Positions 6,895 to 13,635 of a stretch of 13,635 nt of DNA are shown here, one piece after another. The translations under genes were made by a program, and so were the position numbers. Location: assembly GCA_002428405.1 (NCBI GenBank), contig DIWD01000010.1:1-13635 (forward strand), in the 5' to 3' direction. This DNA comes from a bacterium UBA6115. GTDB lineage: Bacteria > Bacillota_A > Clostridia > Christensenellales > Aristaeellaceae. Below the pieces are notes generated by a model, which saw only the letters and a program-made list of their open reading frames with translations, was not told the origin of the DNA and made no database searches. Each line of letters starts with the position of its first letter. Position 1 is the first letter of the stretch.

Positions 6895-8153
6895 AAACAA
6901 CGGCAGTCCGATTATATGGCAAAAATGACCTGAGGCTGGAAACCTTTGAGCTGTCCCCCGAGACGCCCGACAGCGTCATCTGCGAGGTGGTCAACGACAG
7001 CATCTGCATGAGCAGCTACAAGGCGGCCCTCCTGGGTGCGGAGCATGTGCGCGTCCCCGACGATGTGGCGGTCAACCCGACGATGATCGGGCATGAGTTC
7101 TGCGGCCGCATCGTCAAGGTCGGCAAAAACTGGGCGCATAAGTTCAAGCCCGGCGACGGTTTTGTCATCCAGCCGGCCCACCTCTACCAGGGGTCCCTGC
7201 TGGCACCGGGGTATTCCTACCGCGACTGCGGCGGCGACGCCACGTTTGTAAGCATCCCGCAGGAGATCCTGATCATGGACTGCCTGCTGCCCTATCACTC
7301 CGACGTGTATTTCCTGGGTTCGCTCACGGAGCCCTATTCCTGCATCATCGCGTCTTTCCACGCGATGTACCACACCCGCGAGGGCGAGTATGTGCACGAC
7401 ATGGGCATCGTCAAGGGCGGCGCGCTGGCCCTGCTGGCCTCAGTGGGCCCGATGGGCCTGGGCGCGATCGACTACGCGCTGCACTGCGACCGCAAGCCCG
7501 GCATCCTGGCCGTGACCGACATCGACCAGGCGCGCCTGGACCGGGCGGCCTCCATTTTTACGGTGGAGCACGCCAGGGAGATGGGAATTGATCTTCACTA
7601 TGTCAACACGAAAACATTGGAGGATCCGGCGGCAACCCTGCGCGGCCTGACCGGTGGCCGCGGCTTTGACGACGTGATCTGCTTCGCGCCGGTCAGGCCG
7701 GTGGTGGAGCAGGCGGACGCGATCCTCGCGGTGGACGGCTGCCTGAACTTCTTCGCCGGCCCCTCTGACCAGAACTTTTCCGCGCTGATGAACTTTTACA
7801 ACGTCCATTACCGCCGCACCCATATCTGCGCGACTTCCCACGGCAGCGTGGAGGACATGCGCGAGGCCATCCGGCTGATGGACGCCGGCCTGCTCAACCC
7901 CGCCGCCCTGGTGACCCATATCGGCGGCCTGGACGCGGTCATCCCCACCACGCTCAACCTGCCCAGGATCCCCGGCGGCAAGAAGCTGATTTATACCCAC
8001 ATCAGCCTGCCGCTGACCGCGATTGATGAGTTTGAGGAGAAGGGGAAGACCGATCCGCTGTTTGCGCAGCTGCACCAGCTGGTCTCAAAGACAAATGGGC
8101 TGTGGAACGGGGAGGCGGAGAAGCTGTTGCTTTCCCGCGCGAAACCCATCTAA
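6891..8153 (+). CDS. Zinc-type alcohol dehydrogenase, L-sorbose-1-phosphate reductase (SorE)-like
   Basis: This is a 420-residue medium-chain dehydrogenase. It starts at GTG 6891, overlapping the PHP stop by 4 nt. Likely catalytic-zinc ligands are C39 (in DSICMSSYKAA) and the GHEF His/Glu near residues 65-66. VGPMGLGAIDYA near residue 185 is the nucleotide-binding Rossmann turn, and TDID follows the next strand. The four-cysteine structural zinc lobe of classical alcohol dehydrogenases is absent. The length and the DS(I/L)C-S-KAA pattern match SorE, which reduces L-sorbose 1-phosphate to D-glucitol 6-phosphate. It sits with a SrlD-like dehydrogenase, and that enzyme pairing is known from L-sorbose pathways. 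Here, however, the ketose phosphate would come from a kinase and an ABC importer, not from a PTS. Other zinc sugar-phosphate dehydrogenases are possible. Confidence 0.78.
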   Translation: MKTTAVRLYGKNDLRLETFELSPETPDSVICEVVNDSICMSSYKAALLGAEHVRVPDDVAVNPTMIGHEFCGRIVKVGKNWAHKFKPGDGFVIQPAHLYQGSLLAPGYSYRDCGGDATFVSIPQEILIMDCLLPYHSDVYFLGSLTEPYSCIIASFHAMYHTREGEYVHDMGIVKGGALALLASVGPMGLGAIDYALHCDRKPGILAVTDIDQARLDRAASIFTVEHAREMGIDLHYVNTKTLEDPAATLRGLTGGRGFDDVICFAPVRPVVEQADAILAVDGCLNFFAGPSDQNFSALMNFYNVHYRRTHICATSHGSVEDMREAIRLMDAGLLNPAALVTHIGGLDAVIPTTLNLPRIPGGKKLIYTHISLPLTAIDEFEEKGKTDPLFAQLHQLVSKTNGLWNGEAEKLLLSRAKPI

Positions 8154-8158
8154 TCCAG

Positions 8159-8205
8159 CAGCGCGGGGCATCCTGCGCTGATCCTTTGCCTGTCAAAAGG
8201 ACAGG
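8159..8205 (+). other. Two tandem hairpins before the dehydrogenase-complex genes
   Basis: CAGCGC (8159-8164) pairs with GCGCTG (8175-8180) across a 10-nt loop. CCTGTC (8189-8194) pairs with GACAGG (8200-8205) around AAAAG. Both stems are perfect 6-mers. Neither has a T-tract, so read-through into E2 is expected. They fill the only sizeable gap between genes 2408-13334 and may affect mRNA processing or E2 translation. Confidence 0.45.
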
Positions 8206-8215
8206 GCATAACCTG

Positions 8216-8221
8216 AGGAGG
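8216..8221 (+). promoter_or_regulatory. Ribosome binding site that sets the E2 start
   Basis: AGGAGG is 6 nt before ATG 8228. It rules out the open frame that extends back to 8102 inside the preceding gene. Confidence 0.7.
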
Positions 8222-8227
8222 AACGAT

Positions 8228-9478
8228 ATGGCACATCCGGTCATCCTGCCCCGGCAGGGGCAGTCGGTGGAGAGCTGCATCATCACCCAGTGGTATAAGA
8301 AACTCGGGGACGCGGTCAGGGAAGGGGAAGTCCTCTTCAGCTATGAGACAGACAAGGCCGCCTTTGAGGAAACCGCCAAGGCGGAGGGCACCCTGCTGGC
8401 CGTGTTCTTCCAGGAGGATGACGACGTCCCGGTCCTGACCACCGTCGCGGTCATCGGCAGTCCGGGCGAGGATATTTCCGGCTTCACGCCGCAAGGCGGT
8501 GTAGCGCCTGAAAATGCAATGAGCCCCGCGGTTCCGGCCGTGCCCGAAAAGCCCGAAAGGGTTGAACCGGTAAAACCCGCCGAACCCAGCGCCGGAGTTT
8601 CCCCCAGAGCCAGGATGACTGCCGCGCGTGTCGGGATCGACCCGGCGCTGGCCAACCCCACGGGCCCTTACGGCCGCGTCATTGAGCGGGATATTCTCAG
8701 CGCCCTGGAGCGGGCGCCGGAAGAAACACCGCCGGCATCCTCGCCCTCCGCTGCGCGGCAGCAGCCCTCTGCCGCCGGGGCCGGGGACTTCCAGGATACG
8801 AAACTGTCCAACATCCGCCGCGTCATCGCCAAAACCATGCAGGAGAGCCTGAGCACAATGGCGCAGCTGACCCACAACAGCTCCTTTGACGCCACCCGGC
8901 TGCTTGCCCAGCGCGCGCGCTTCAAGGCGTCCCCCGCTGAACTGGGCCTGAACGGGATCACCATCAACGACCTCATCCTGTTCGCCGTGTCCCGCGTCCT
9001 AAGGCGGCATCCGGACCTGAACGCCCATTTCCTGGGCGACCGCATCCGCCTTTTTGACCATGTCCACCTGGGCTTGGCGGTGGATACGCCCCGCGGCCTG
9101 ATGGTCCCCTCGCTGTTTGGCGCGGACAGCAAGAGCCTGCTGCAGATATCCAGGGACGCCAAGGAACTCATCTCAGCCGCCCAGTCCGGCTCCATCAACC
9201 CGGACCTGCTCACCGGGGGCACTTTTACCATCAGCAACCTGGGCACGCTGGGCATCGAATCCTTCACACCCATCATCAACCCGCCGCAGGCGGCCATCCT
9301 GGGGGTGGACTGCGTCATCGAGCGGGTGCGCACCGTGAACGGGCAGATCACCGTCTACCCCGCCATGGGCCTCTCCCTCACCTATGACCACCGCGCCGTG
9401 GACGGGGCGCCCGCCTCCAGGTTCCTCAGGGACCTGTGCACGGCGCTGGAACACATCGACATCCTGCTGGCGGATTAG
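8228..9478 (+). CDS. Dihydrolipoamide acyltransferase, E2 of a 2-oxoacid/acetoin dehydrogenase complex
   Basis: This 416-residue protein forms the core of the complex and passes an acyl group from E1 to CoA. Residues 1-80 form one lipoyl domain with the lipoylated lysine K43 in ETDKA. A Pro/Ala/Glu-rich flexible linker follows (about 90-123). The small subunit-binding domain covers about 124-158 (SPRARMTAARVGID ... GPYGRVIERDIL). The catalytic domain begins near 193 (SNIRRVIAKTM) and ends with the active-site motif DHRAVDG (H388, D392). The length suits a single-lipoyl-domain E2. The conserved GGTFTISNLGTLGIESFTPI block is typical of the 2-oxoacid/acetoin E2 family. The acyl group handled (acetyl or other) cannot be read reliably from the sequence. 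E3 starts 10 nt after its stop, so the two are co-translated. Confidence 0.93.
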   Translation: MAHPVILPRQGQSVESCIITQWYKKLGDAVREGEVLFSYETDKAAFEETAKAEGTLLAVFFQEDDDVPVLTTVAVIGSPGEDISGFTPQGGVAPENAMSPAVPAVPEKPERVEPVKPAEPSAGVSPRARMTAARVGIDPALANPTGPYGRVIERDILSALERAPEETPPASSPSAARQQPSAAGAGDFQDTKLSNIRRVIAKTMQESLSTMAQLTHNSSFDATRLLAQRARFKASPAELGLNGITINDLILFAVSRVLRRHPDLNAHFLGDRIRLFDHVHLGLAVDTPRGLMVPSLFGADSKSLLQISRDAKELISAAQSGSINPDLLTGGTFTISNLGTLGIESFTPIINPPQAAILGVDCVIERVRTVNGQITVYPAMGLSLTYDHRAVDGAPASRFLRDLCTALEHIDILLAD

Positions 9479-9488
9479 GAGAGAAGAG

Positions 9489-10856
9489 ATGATTTTTGAC
9501 CTGATCATCCTGGGCGGCGGCCCGGCAGGATACCTGGCGGCGGAACGCGCCGGGCACGCGGGATTGAAGGTTGCGCTCATCGAGGAGCGTTCCCTGGGCG
9601 GCGTGTGCCTTAATGAAGGATGCATCCCCACCAAAACCCTGCTGTACTCCGCCAAGATCTATGACGGGGCGCAGAACGGCGGCAAATACGGCGTCACGGC
9701 GGACGGGCTGAAAATCGATCACGGCACAGTTGTCCGCCGCAAGGACAAGGTGGTCAAGACCCTGGTCAGCGGCGTCAGATCCGCGATGAAGGCCAAGGGG
9801 GTCGAGGTGTTCCTGGCCCGCGGAAAAATCCAGGGGAAAAACGGGGAAGGCTATCTCGTATCAGCCGGGGAGCAGGCTCTTGTCGGCGGGAAGCTGCTCA
9901 TCGCGTCCGGTTCCTCACCTTCCGTCCCGCCCATCCCCGGGCTGAAAGAAGGGCTGGAAAAAGGGTTTGTATTGACCAGCCGGGAACTGCTGGATTTAAA
10001 AGAGCCGCCACAGAGCCTGTGCGTCATCGGGGGCGGTGTGATCGGCTTGGAGTTTGCCAGTTATTTCACTTCCATCGGCGCAAAGGTGCGCGTTGTGGAA
10101 ATGCTGGACCATATCGCCGGGGAGAACGACCCGGAGCTGGTCTCGCTTTTGAAGGCGGACTTTGAGAAACGCGGCGTCATCTTTGACCTGGGCGCAAAGG
10201 TGACCGCCGTTGAGGGAGAGGGCGTGCGCTTTGAAAAGGACGGCGAAAGCCGCCTCGCGCAGGCCGATTTGGTGCTCCTCTCCATTGGCAGGCGTCCCAA
10301 CATCCGGGACATCGGGCTGGAAAGCATCAATGTATTCACCCAGCGCGGCGGGGTCATTGTGGATGACCGCATGCGCACCAACCAGCCCGGCGTGTACGCG
10401 GCCGGCGACGTGACCGGGTACTCCATGCTGGCGCACACCGCGTACCGGGAGGCTGAGGCCGCGGTGAACGACATGCTGGGGATTTCCGACCGGATGCGCT
10501 ACGACGCCATCCCCGCGGTCATCTACACCAACCCCGAACTGGCCAGCGTGGGTGAAACGGAGCAGAGCGCCAAAAGCAAGGGGCTGTCTTACAAGGCGGT
10601 CAAGCTGCCCATGCGCTTCTCCGGAAGGTACTTGGCCGAGAACGAGGGCGGCAGCGGTATCATGAAGCTGATCGTGAATGAAAAGACCCGGCAGGTACTG
10701 GGCGTCCAGGCGCTGTCCAATTACGCGTCGGAGTTTATTGTCGCCGCGGGCACCTGGATCGAAGCCGGGATGACCCTGGACAGGATCAAAAAAATCGTAT
10801 TTCCGCATCCCACCGTCAGTGAGATCCTCCGGGAAGCGGTTTTTCAATATGAGTGA
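9489..10856 (+). CDS. Dihydrolipoamide dehydrogenase (E3)
   Basis: This is a 455-residue FAD-dependent enzyme that reoxidises the E2 dihydrolipoyl group and makes NADH. The FAD loop is LGGGPAGYLAAERA (residues 8-21). The redox disulfide is C40/C45 in GGVCLNEGCIPTK. The NAD-binding loop is IGGGVIGLEFASYF (about 180-193). The second FAD motif is GVYAAGDVTG. The dimer-interface active base is H440 with E445, in HPTVSE. All catalytic elements are present at the family's normal length. There is no extra N-terminal lipoyl domain, unlike some acetoin or pyruvate complex E3 proteins. ATG 9489 follows an AGGAGAG site at 9477-9483 that overlaps the E2 stop. The frame open back to 9384 lies within E2 and is discounted. 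A dedicated E3 copy argues that the operon makes a complete complex on its own. Confidence 0.95.
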   Translation: MIFDLIILGGGPAGYLAAERAGHAGLKVALIEERSLGGVCLNEGCIPTKTLLYSAKIYDGAQNGGKYGVTADGLKIDHGTVVRRKDKVVKTLVSGVRSAMKAKGVEVFLARGKIQGKNGEGYLVSAGEQALVGGKLLIASGSSPSVPPIPGLKEGLEKGFVLTSRELLDLKEPPQSLCVIGGGVIGLEFASYFTSIGAKVRVVEMLDHIAGENDPELVSLLKADFEKRGVIFDLGAKVTAVEGEGVRFEKDGESRLAQADLVLLSIGRRPNIRDIGLESINVFTQRGGVIVDDRMRTNQPGVYAAGDVTGYSMLAHTAYREAEAAVNDMLGISDRMRYDAIPAVIYTNPELASVGETEQSAKSKGLSYKAVKLPMRFSGRYLAENEGGSGIMKLIVNEKTRQVLGVQALSNYASEFIVAAGTWIEAGMTLDRIKKIVFPHPTVSEILREAVFQYE

Positions 10857-10868
10857 GGTAGAAAGAGA

Positions 10869-13334
10869 ATGAGCAAACAACTGACCGTTTCCCCCAAAGA
10901 CGTGCGCAAACCCGGCAAACTGACCACCCCGGACATCCCCGTCAACATTTACGCCAAATCCGTCAGGGACGAGCAGAAAAACTATACCAGACATGAATTC
11001 ATGTCCATCTACCGGGACATGTGCTATATCCGTGAGTTTGAGACCATGCTCAACCTCATCAAGACCAAGGGCGAGTACCTGGGCGTCCCCTACAACCATC
11101 CCGGCCCCGCGCACCTGGGGATCGGCCAGGAAGCGGCCTACGTGGGCGCCGCCTACCTGCTGACGCTGGACGACTGCACCTTCGGCTCCCACCGCAGCCA
11201 CGGGGAGATCCTGGCCAAGGGCCTGCGCAGCATTGAGATCCTGGAGGACAGCAGGCTTCTGGACATCATGGGCGGCTTCTTCGGCGGCAAGACCTATGGG
11301 GTGATCCATGACGAGGGCAAAAGCATCAAGGAGAACGGCGTCAATTTCCTGCTCTACGGCATGATGTGCGAGACCTTTGCCCGCGAGAATGGCTTCAACA
11401 AGGGCCTGGGCGGCTCCATGCACGCCTTTTTCACGCCCTTTGGCATCTACCCCAACAACGCCATCGTGGGCGGCTCCGGCTCCATAGCGCCCGGCGCCGC
11501 GCTGTTTAAGCTCAGCAACCGCAAGCCCGGCGTGGTCGTCTGCAACATCGGCGACGGCTCCATGTCCTGCGGCCCGGTCTGGGAGGGGCTGATGATGTCC
11601 ACCATGGCCCAGGTCCGCACCCTCTGGGGCGAAGGCTTTACCGGCATGCCCATCATCTTCAACATCAATGACAACTTCTACGGCATGGGCGGGCAGACCG
11701 CCGGGGAGACCATGGGCATGGACATGATCGCTCGCATCGCAGCGGGCATCGCGCCCAACGCCCTGCACGCGGAGCGGGTGGACGGCTACAACCCCCTGGC
11801 CGTCATCGACGCCTACCGGCGCAAGCTGCCCCTGGCGAAGTCCGACGGACCGGTGTTCCTGGACCTGGTCACCTACCGCATCTCCGGCCACAGCCCGTCC
11901 GACTCGGGCTCCTACCGCACCAAGGAAGAGGTGGAGGAGTGGGAGAACGCTGACAGCATCGTGTCCTTCGGCGCGGAATTGGTCAAGGCCGGCATTGCCA
12001 GCCAGGCGGAGCTGGACGGCCTCTGGGACAAGGTGCGCGGGGACATGGTGCGCAACCTCAAGCTATCCATCGACGACACGGTATCGCCCCGCATCCCTCT
12101 GAAGAGCGGGGAGCCGGACTACATCGCCGACCTGATGTTCTCCAATCAAAAAGTCCGCGCCTTTGACGCGGGCCGGAAGCCTGAGGTCCTTCTGCCCAGG
12201 GAGGAGTGCCCCCGCATCCAGCAGCTGGCCAAAAAAGAGCGTTTCGGCCTGGACAAGGACGGCAAGCCCGTCTCCAAGAACCGTGTCTACCAGCTGCGGG
12301 ACGGCATCGCCGAACCCATCATCAACAAGTTCTATGAGGACCCGACGCTGGTCTCCTTCGGCGAGGACGTCCGCGACTGGGGCGGCGCGTTTGCCGTATA
12401 CCGCGGCATGACCGAGGCCCTGCCCTATCATCGGCTCTTCAACACCCCCATTGCCGAGGCCGGCATCGCGGGCGCGGCGGTGGGGTATGCCATGTCCGGC
12501 GGGCGCGTCGTTGCCGAGCTCATGTACTGTGATTTCCTGGGCCGCGCGGGGGACGAGGTGTTCAACCAGCTCTCCAAGTGGCAGTCCATGTCCGCCGGCA
12601 TGCTCCATATGCCCGTGGTGCTAAGGCTCAGCGTGGGCAGCAAGTACGGCGCGCAGCATTCCCAGGACTGGTCCGCTCTCACCGCGCACATTCCGGGCCT
12701 GAAAGTGGTCTTCCCCGCCACGCCCTATGACGCCAAAGGGCTGATGCAGGCGGCGCTCAACGGCACCGACCCCGTGATTTTCCTGGAAAGCCAGCGCATA
12801 TACGACGTGGCGGAGCTCTTCCATGAAGGCGGCGTGCCGGAAACGGAGTACGAGATCATGCTCGGCGATCCCGACGTGAAGCGCGCGGGGAGCGACGTCA
12901 CCATCCTCTCCATCGGCGCCACCCTCTACCGCGCCCTGCCGGCCGCCGACCTGCTCAAGGAGAAGTATGGCCTCACCGCTGAGGTCATTGACGCGCGCAG
13001 CATTGTGCCCTTTGACTACACCAAGGTCATCGAGTCGGTCAAAAAGACCGGCCGCATCCTTATCACCGGCGACGCCTGCGAGCGCGGGAGCGTGATGCGC
13101 CAGATGGCCTCCACCATCACCGAACTGGCCTTTGATTACCTGGACGCCCCGCCCGTCGTGATCGGCGCGCGCAACTGGATCACCCCGGCGCATGAGATGG
13201 AGGATGCCTTCTTCCCGCAGCCGGAGTGGATCCTCGACGCCATCAACGAGCGGCTGCTGCCCCTGCCCGGGCACAAGGCGACGCGCAACTTCACCGTGAT
13301 GGAACAACTGCGCGACAATTTGCGCGGGGTGTAG
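10869..13334 (+). CDS. Fused E1 alpha-beta, thiamine diphosphate-dependent dehydrogenase component
   Basis: This is an 821-residue single-chain E1, equal to alpha plus beta subunits. The alpha half (about 40-430) has [11 protein letters not shown] (79-89), [17 protein letters not shown] (181-185) and the cofactor motif GDG (228-230) ... NDNFYGM (267-273). N269 matches the usual Mg-binding Asn, but the preceding Asn of the normal NN pair is Asp268. The beta half (about 470-821) has [11 protein letters not shown] (498 on), [10 protein letters not shown] with E530 as the probable cofactor-activating Glu, [22 protein letters not shown] and the C-terminal transketolase-like domain. Compared with AcoA/PdhA, I see extra residues between AKG (118) and KGLGGSMH (about 40 residues) and before MPIIF (about 10). 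The alpha features look acetoin/pyruvate-like, but the substrate is unknown. GAGG at 10855-10858 is a modest ribosome site. Confidence 0.9.
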   Translation: MSKQLTVSPKDVRKPGKLTTPDIPVNIYAKSVRDEQKNYTRHEFMSIYRDMCYIREFETMLNLIKTKGEYLGVPYNHPGPAHLGIGQEAAYVGAAYLLTLDDCTFGSHRSHGEILAKGLRSIEILEDSRLLDIMGGFFGGKTYGVIHDEGKSIKENGVNFLLYGMMCETFARENGFNKGLGGSMHAFFTPFGIYPNNAIVGGSGSIAPGAALFKLSNRKPGVVVCNIGDGSMSCGPVWEGLMMSTMAQVRTLWGEGFTGMPIIFNINDNFYGMGGQTAGETMGMDMIARIAAGIAPNALHAERVDGYNPLAVIDAYRRKLPLAKSDGPVFLDLVTYRISGHSPSDSGSYRTKEEVEEWENADSIVSFGAELVKAGIASQAELDGLWDKVRGDMVRNLKLSIDDTVSPRIPLKSGEPDYIADLMFSNQKVRAFDAGRKPEVLLPREECPRIQQLAKKERFGLDKDGKPVSKNRVYQLRDGIAEPIINKFYEDPTLVSFGEDVRDWGGAFAVYRGMTEALPYHRLFNTPIAEAGIAGAAVGYAMSGGRVVAELMYCDFLGRAGDEVFNQLSKWQSMSAGMLHMPVVLRLSVGSKYGAQHSQDWSALTAHIPGLKVVFPATPYDAKGLMQAALNGTDPVIFLESQRIYDVAELFHEGGVPETEYEIMLGDPDVKRAGSDVTILSIGATLYRALPAADLLKEKYGLTAEVIDARSIVPFDYTKVIESVKKTGRILITGDACERGSVMRQMASTITELAFDYLDAPPVVIGARNWITPAHEMEDAFFPQPEWILDAINERLLPLPGHKATRNFTVMEQLRDNLRGV

Positions 13335-13336
13335 TT

Positions 13337-13352
13337 CCGCCGCCTGCGGCGG
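13337..13352 (+). other. GC-rich hairpin just after the E1 stop
   Basis: CCGCCGC (13337-13343) and GCGGCGG (13346-13352) form a perfect inverted repeat, 2 nt after the stop codon. No T-run follows, so it is not a standard intrinsic terminator. It could stabilise the mRNA 3' end. Confidence 0.5.
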
Positions 13353-13459
13353 GGCAGAGGCGAGCGCGCCCGGCGGGCGATGAAGCAAGCCGTCAGCCCA
13401 ATGTGCAAGGGAGTATGCAAGGAGCGGAAGCGACGCGGCATATGACCATTGCGAATTGA
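13351..13459 (+). repeat. 109-bp tandem repeat, copy 1
   Basis: This copy begins GGGGCAGAGGCG and ends GCGAATTGA. It is followed without a gap by a second copy of the same length that differs at seven positions. I see no convincing gene in it. Short complementary segments are nested inside: CAATG 13399-13403 with CATTG 13447-13451, and TATGC 13414-13418 with GCATA 13438-13442. Confidence 0.9.
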
Positions 13460-13568
13460 GGGGCAGAGGCGAACGCGGCCAGTGGGCGATGAAGCAAGCC
13501 GTCAGCCCAATGAGCATGGGAGTATGCAAGGAGCGGAAGTGACGCGGCATATGACCATTGCGAATTGA
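13460..13568 (+). repeat. 109-bp tandem repeat, copy 2
   Basis: This copy is 102/109 identical to copy 1 by direct comparison. None of the seven changes falls in the nested complementary segments. One of them (C to T) creates an early stop in the only small forward frame, which argues against coding. Confidence 0.9.
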
Positions 13569-13614
13569 GGACAGGGGAAGTACGGCCGGGTGCATTCCGC
13601 CCCCGGACCCCTGA

Positions 13615-13633
13615 CAAGGGATTTCATCCCTTG
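13615..13633 (+). terminator. Palindrome at the window end, possible terminator stem
   Basis: CAAGGGAT (13615-13622) and ATCCCTTG (13626-13633) are perfectly complementary around TTC. The window ends 2 nt later, so any T-tract is out of view. The core GGGATTTnnTCCC also occurs in the hairpin at 2292-2322. Confidence 0.45.
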
Positions 13634-13635
13634 AC

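Noticed and set aside
9384..9488. N-terminal extension of E3 as a possible extra lipoyl domain
   Set aside because: The frame overlaps the E2 3' end, contains no DKA lipoylation motif, and ATG 9489 with its own ribosome site gives a standard-length E3.
9996..11891. Very long antisense open frame (631 codons) opposite E3 and E1
   Set aside because: GC-rich third positions of the sense genes leave few stops on the other strand. The translated product is low-complexity His/Gly/Asp/Val-rich with no recognisable motif, while the sense strand encodes clear enzymes.
13380..13445. Small forward frame of 21 codons inside repeat copy 1 (Met-Lys-Gln-Ala start)
   Set aside because: The matching frame in copy 2 stops after 17 codons because of a C-to-T change, and there is no clear ribosome site. 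It looks like a by-product of the repeat.
13351..13568. CRISPR-like array
   Set aside because: There are only two copies of a 109-bp unit with no spacers between them, and no cas genes are in view.

Overview
This GC-rich window holds one co-directional (+) block of ten genes, the first cut by the window edge, with almost no space between most of them. It reads as a carbohydrate-uptake and catabolism locus joined to a complete 2-oxoacid/acetoin-dehydrogenase-type complex. Strong AGGAGG-like ribosome sites, RbsC/RhaS-type ABC components and an alpha-beta fused E1 suggest a high-GC anaerobic Firmicute (Clostridia or a relative). This is a guess from style, not from a marker gene. The solute-binding protein has no lipobox cysteine, which is unusual for a single-membrane Gram-positive and leaves a diderm host possible.

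Layout. Positions 1-2274 hold the transport module: the end of one RbsC-type permease, a complete second permease and a RhaS-like sugar-binding protein. The ATPase must lie upstream. Positions 2275-2407 are a regulatory gap with a perfect 13-bp hairpin, a short hairpin with a T-tract, and then a good promoter (TTGAAT, 18 nt, TATAAT). The catabolic genes therefore probably form their own transcription unit. Positions 2408-8153 hold five tightly packed genes, the last four joined to their predecessors by 4-8 nt overlaps: a class II aldolase, a rhamnulokinase-type FGGY kinase, a SrlD-like short-chain dehydrogenase, a PHP-domain protein and a SorE-like zinc-type dehydrogenase. After a 74-nt spacer with two small hairpins, positions 8228-13334 encode E2 (one lipoyl domain), E3 and an 821-residue E1 carrying both the alpha and beta halves. 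The last 301 bases contain no convincing gene. They hold a GC hairpin after the E1 stop, two tandem copies of a 109-bp repeat and a terminal palindrome.

How the genes may work together. A rhamnose-type importer brings in a sugar and the kinase makes a ketose 1-phosphate. The aldolase could split this to dihydroxyacetone phosphate and an aldehyde. The SorE-like and SrlD-like enzymes could instead move the carbonyl to the other end of the chain, as in L-sorbose 1-phosphate to glucitol 6-phosphate to fructose 6-phosphate. With a 6-deoxy sugar this same pair would yield a 1-deoxyketose 6-phosphate, a methyl ketone with a neighbouring hydroxyl like acetoin. The adjacent complex could then cleave it thiolytically to acetyl-CoA and a tetrose phosphate. 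That last step is my inference and is the most interesting idea here. No isomerase and no regulator gene is present in the window.
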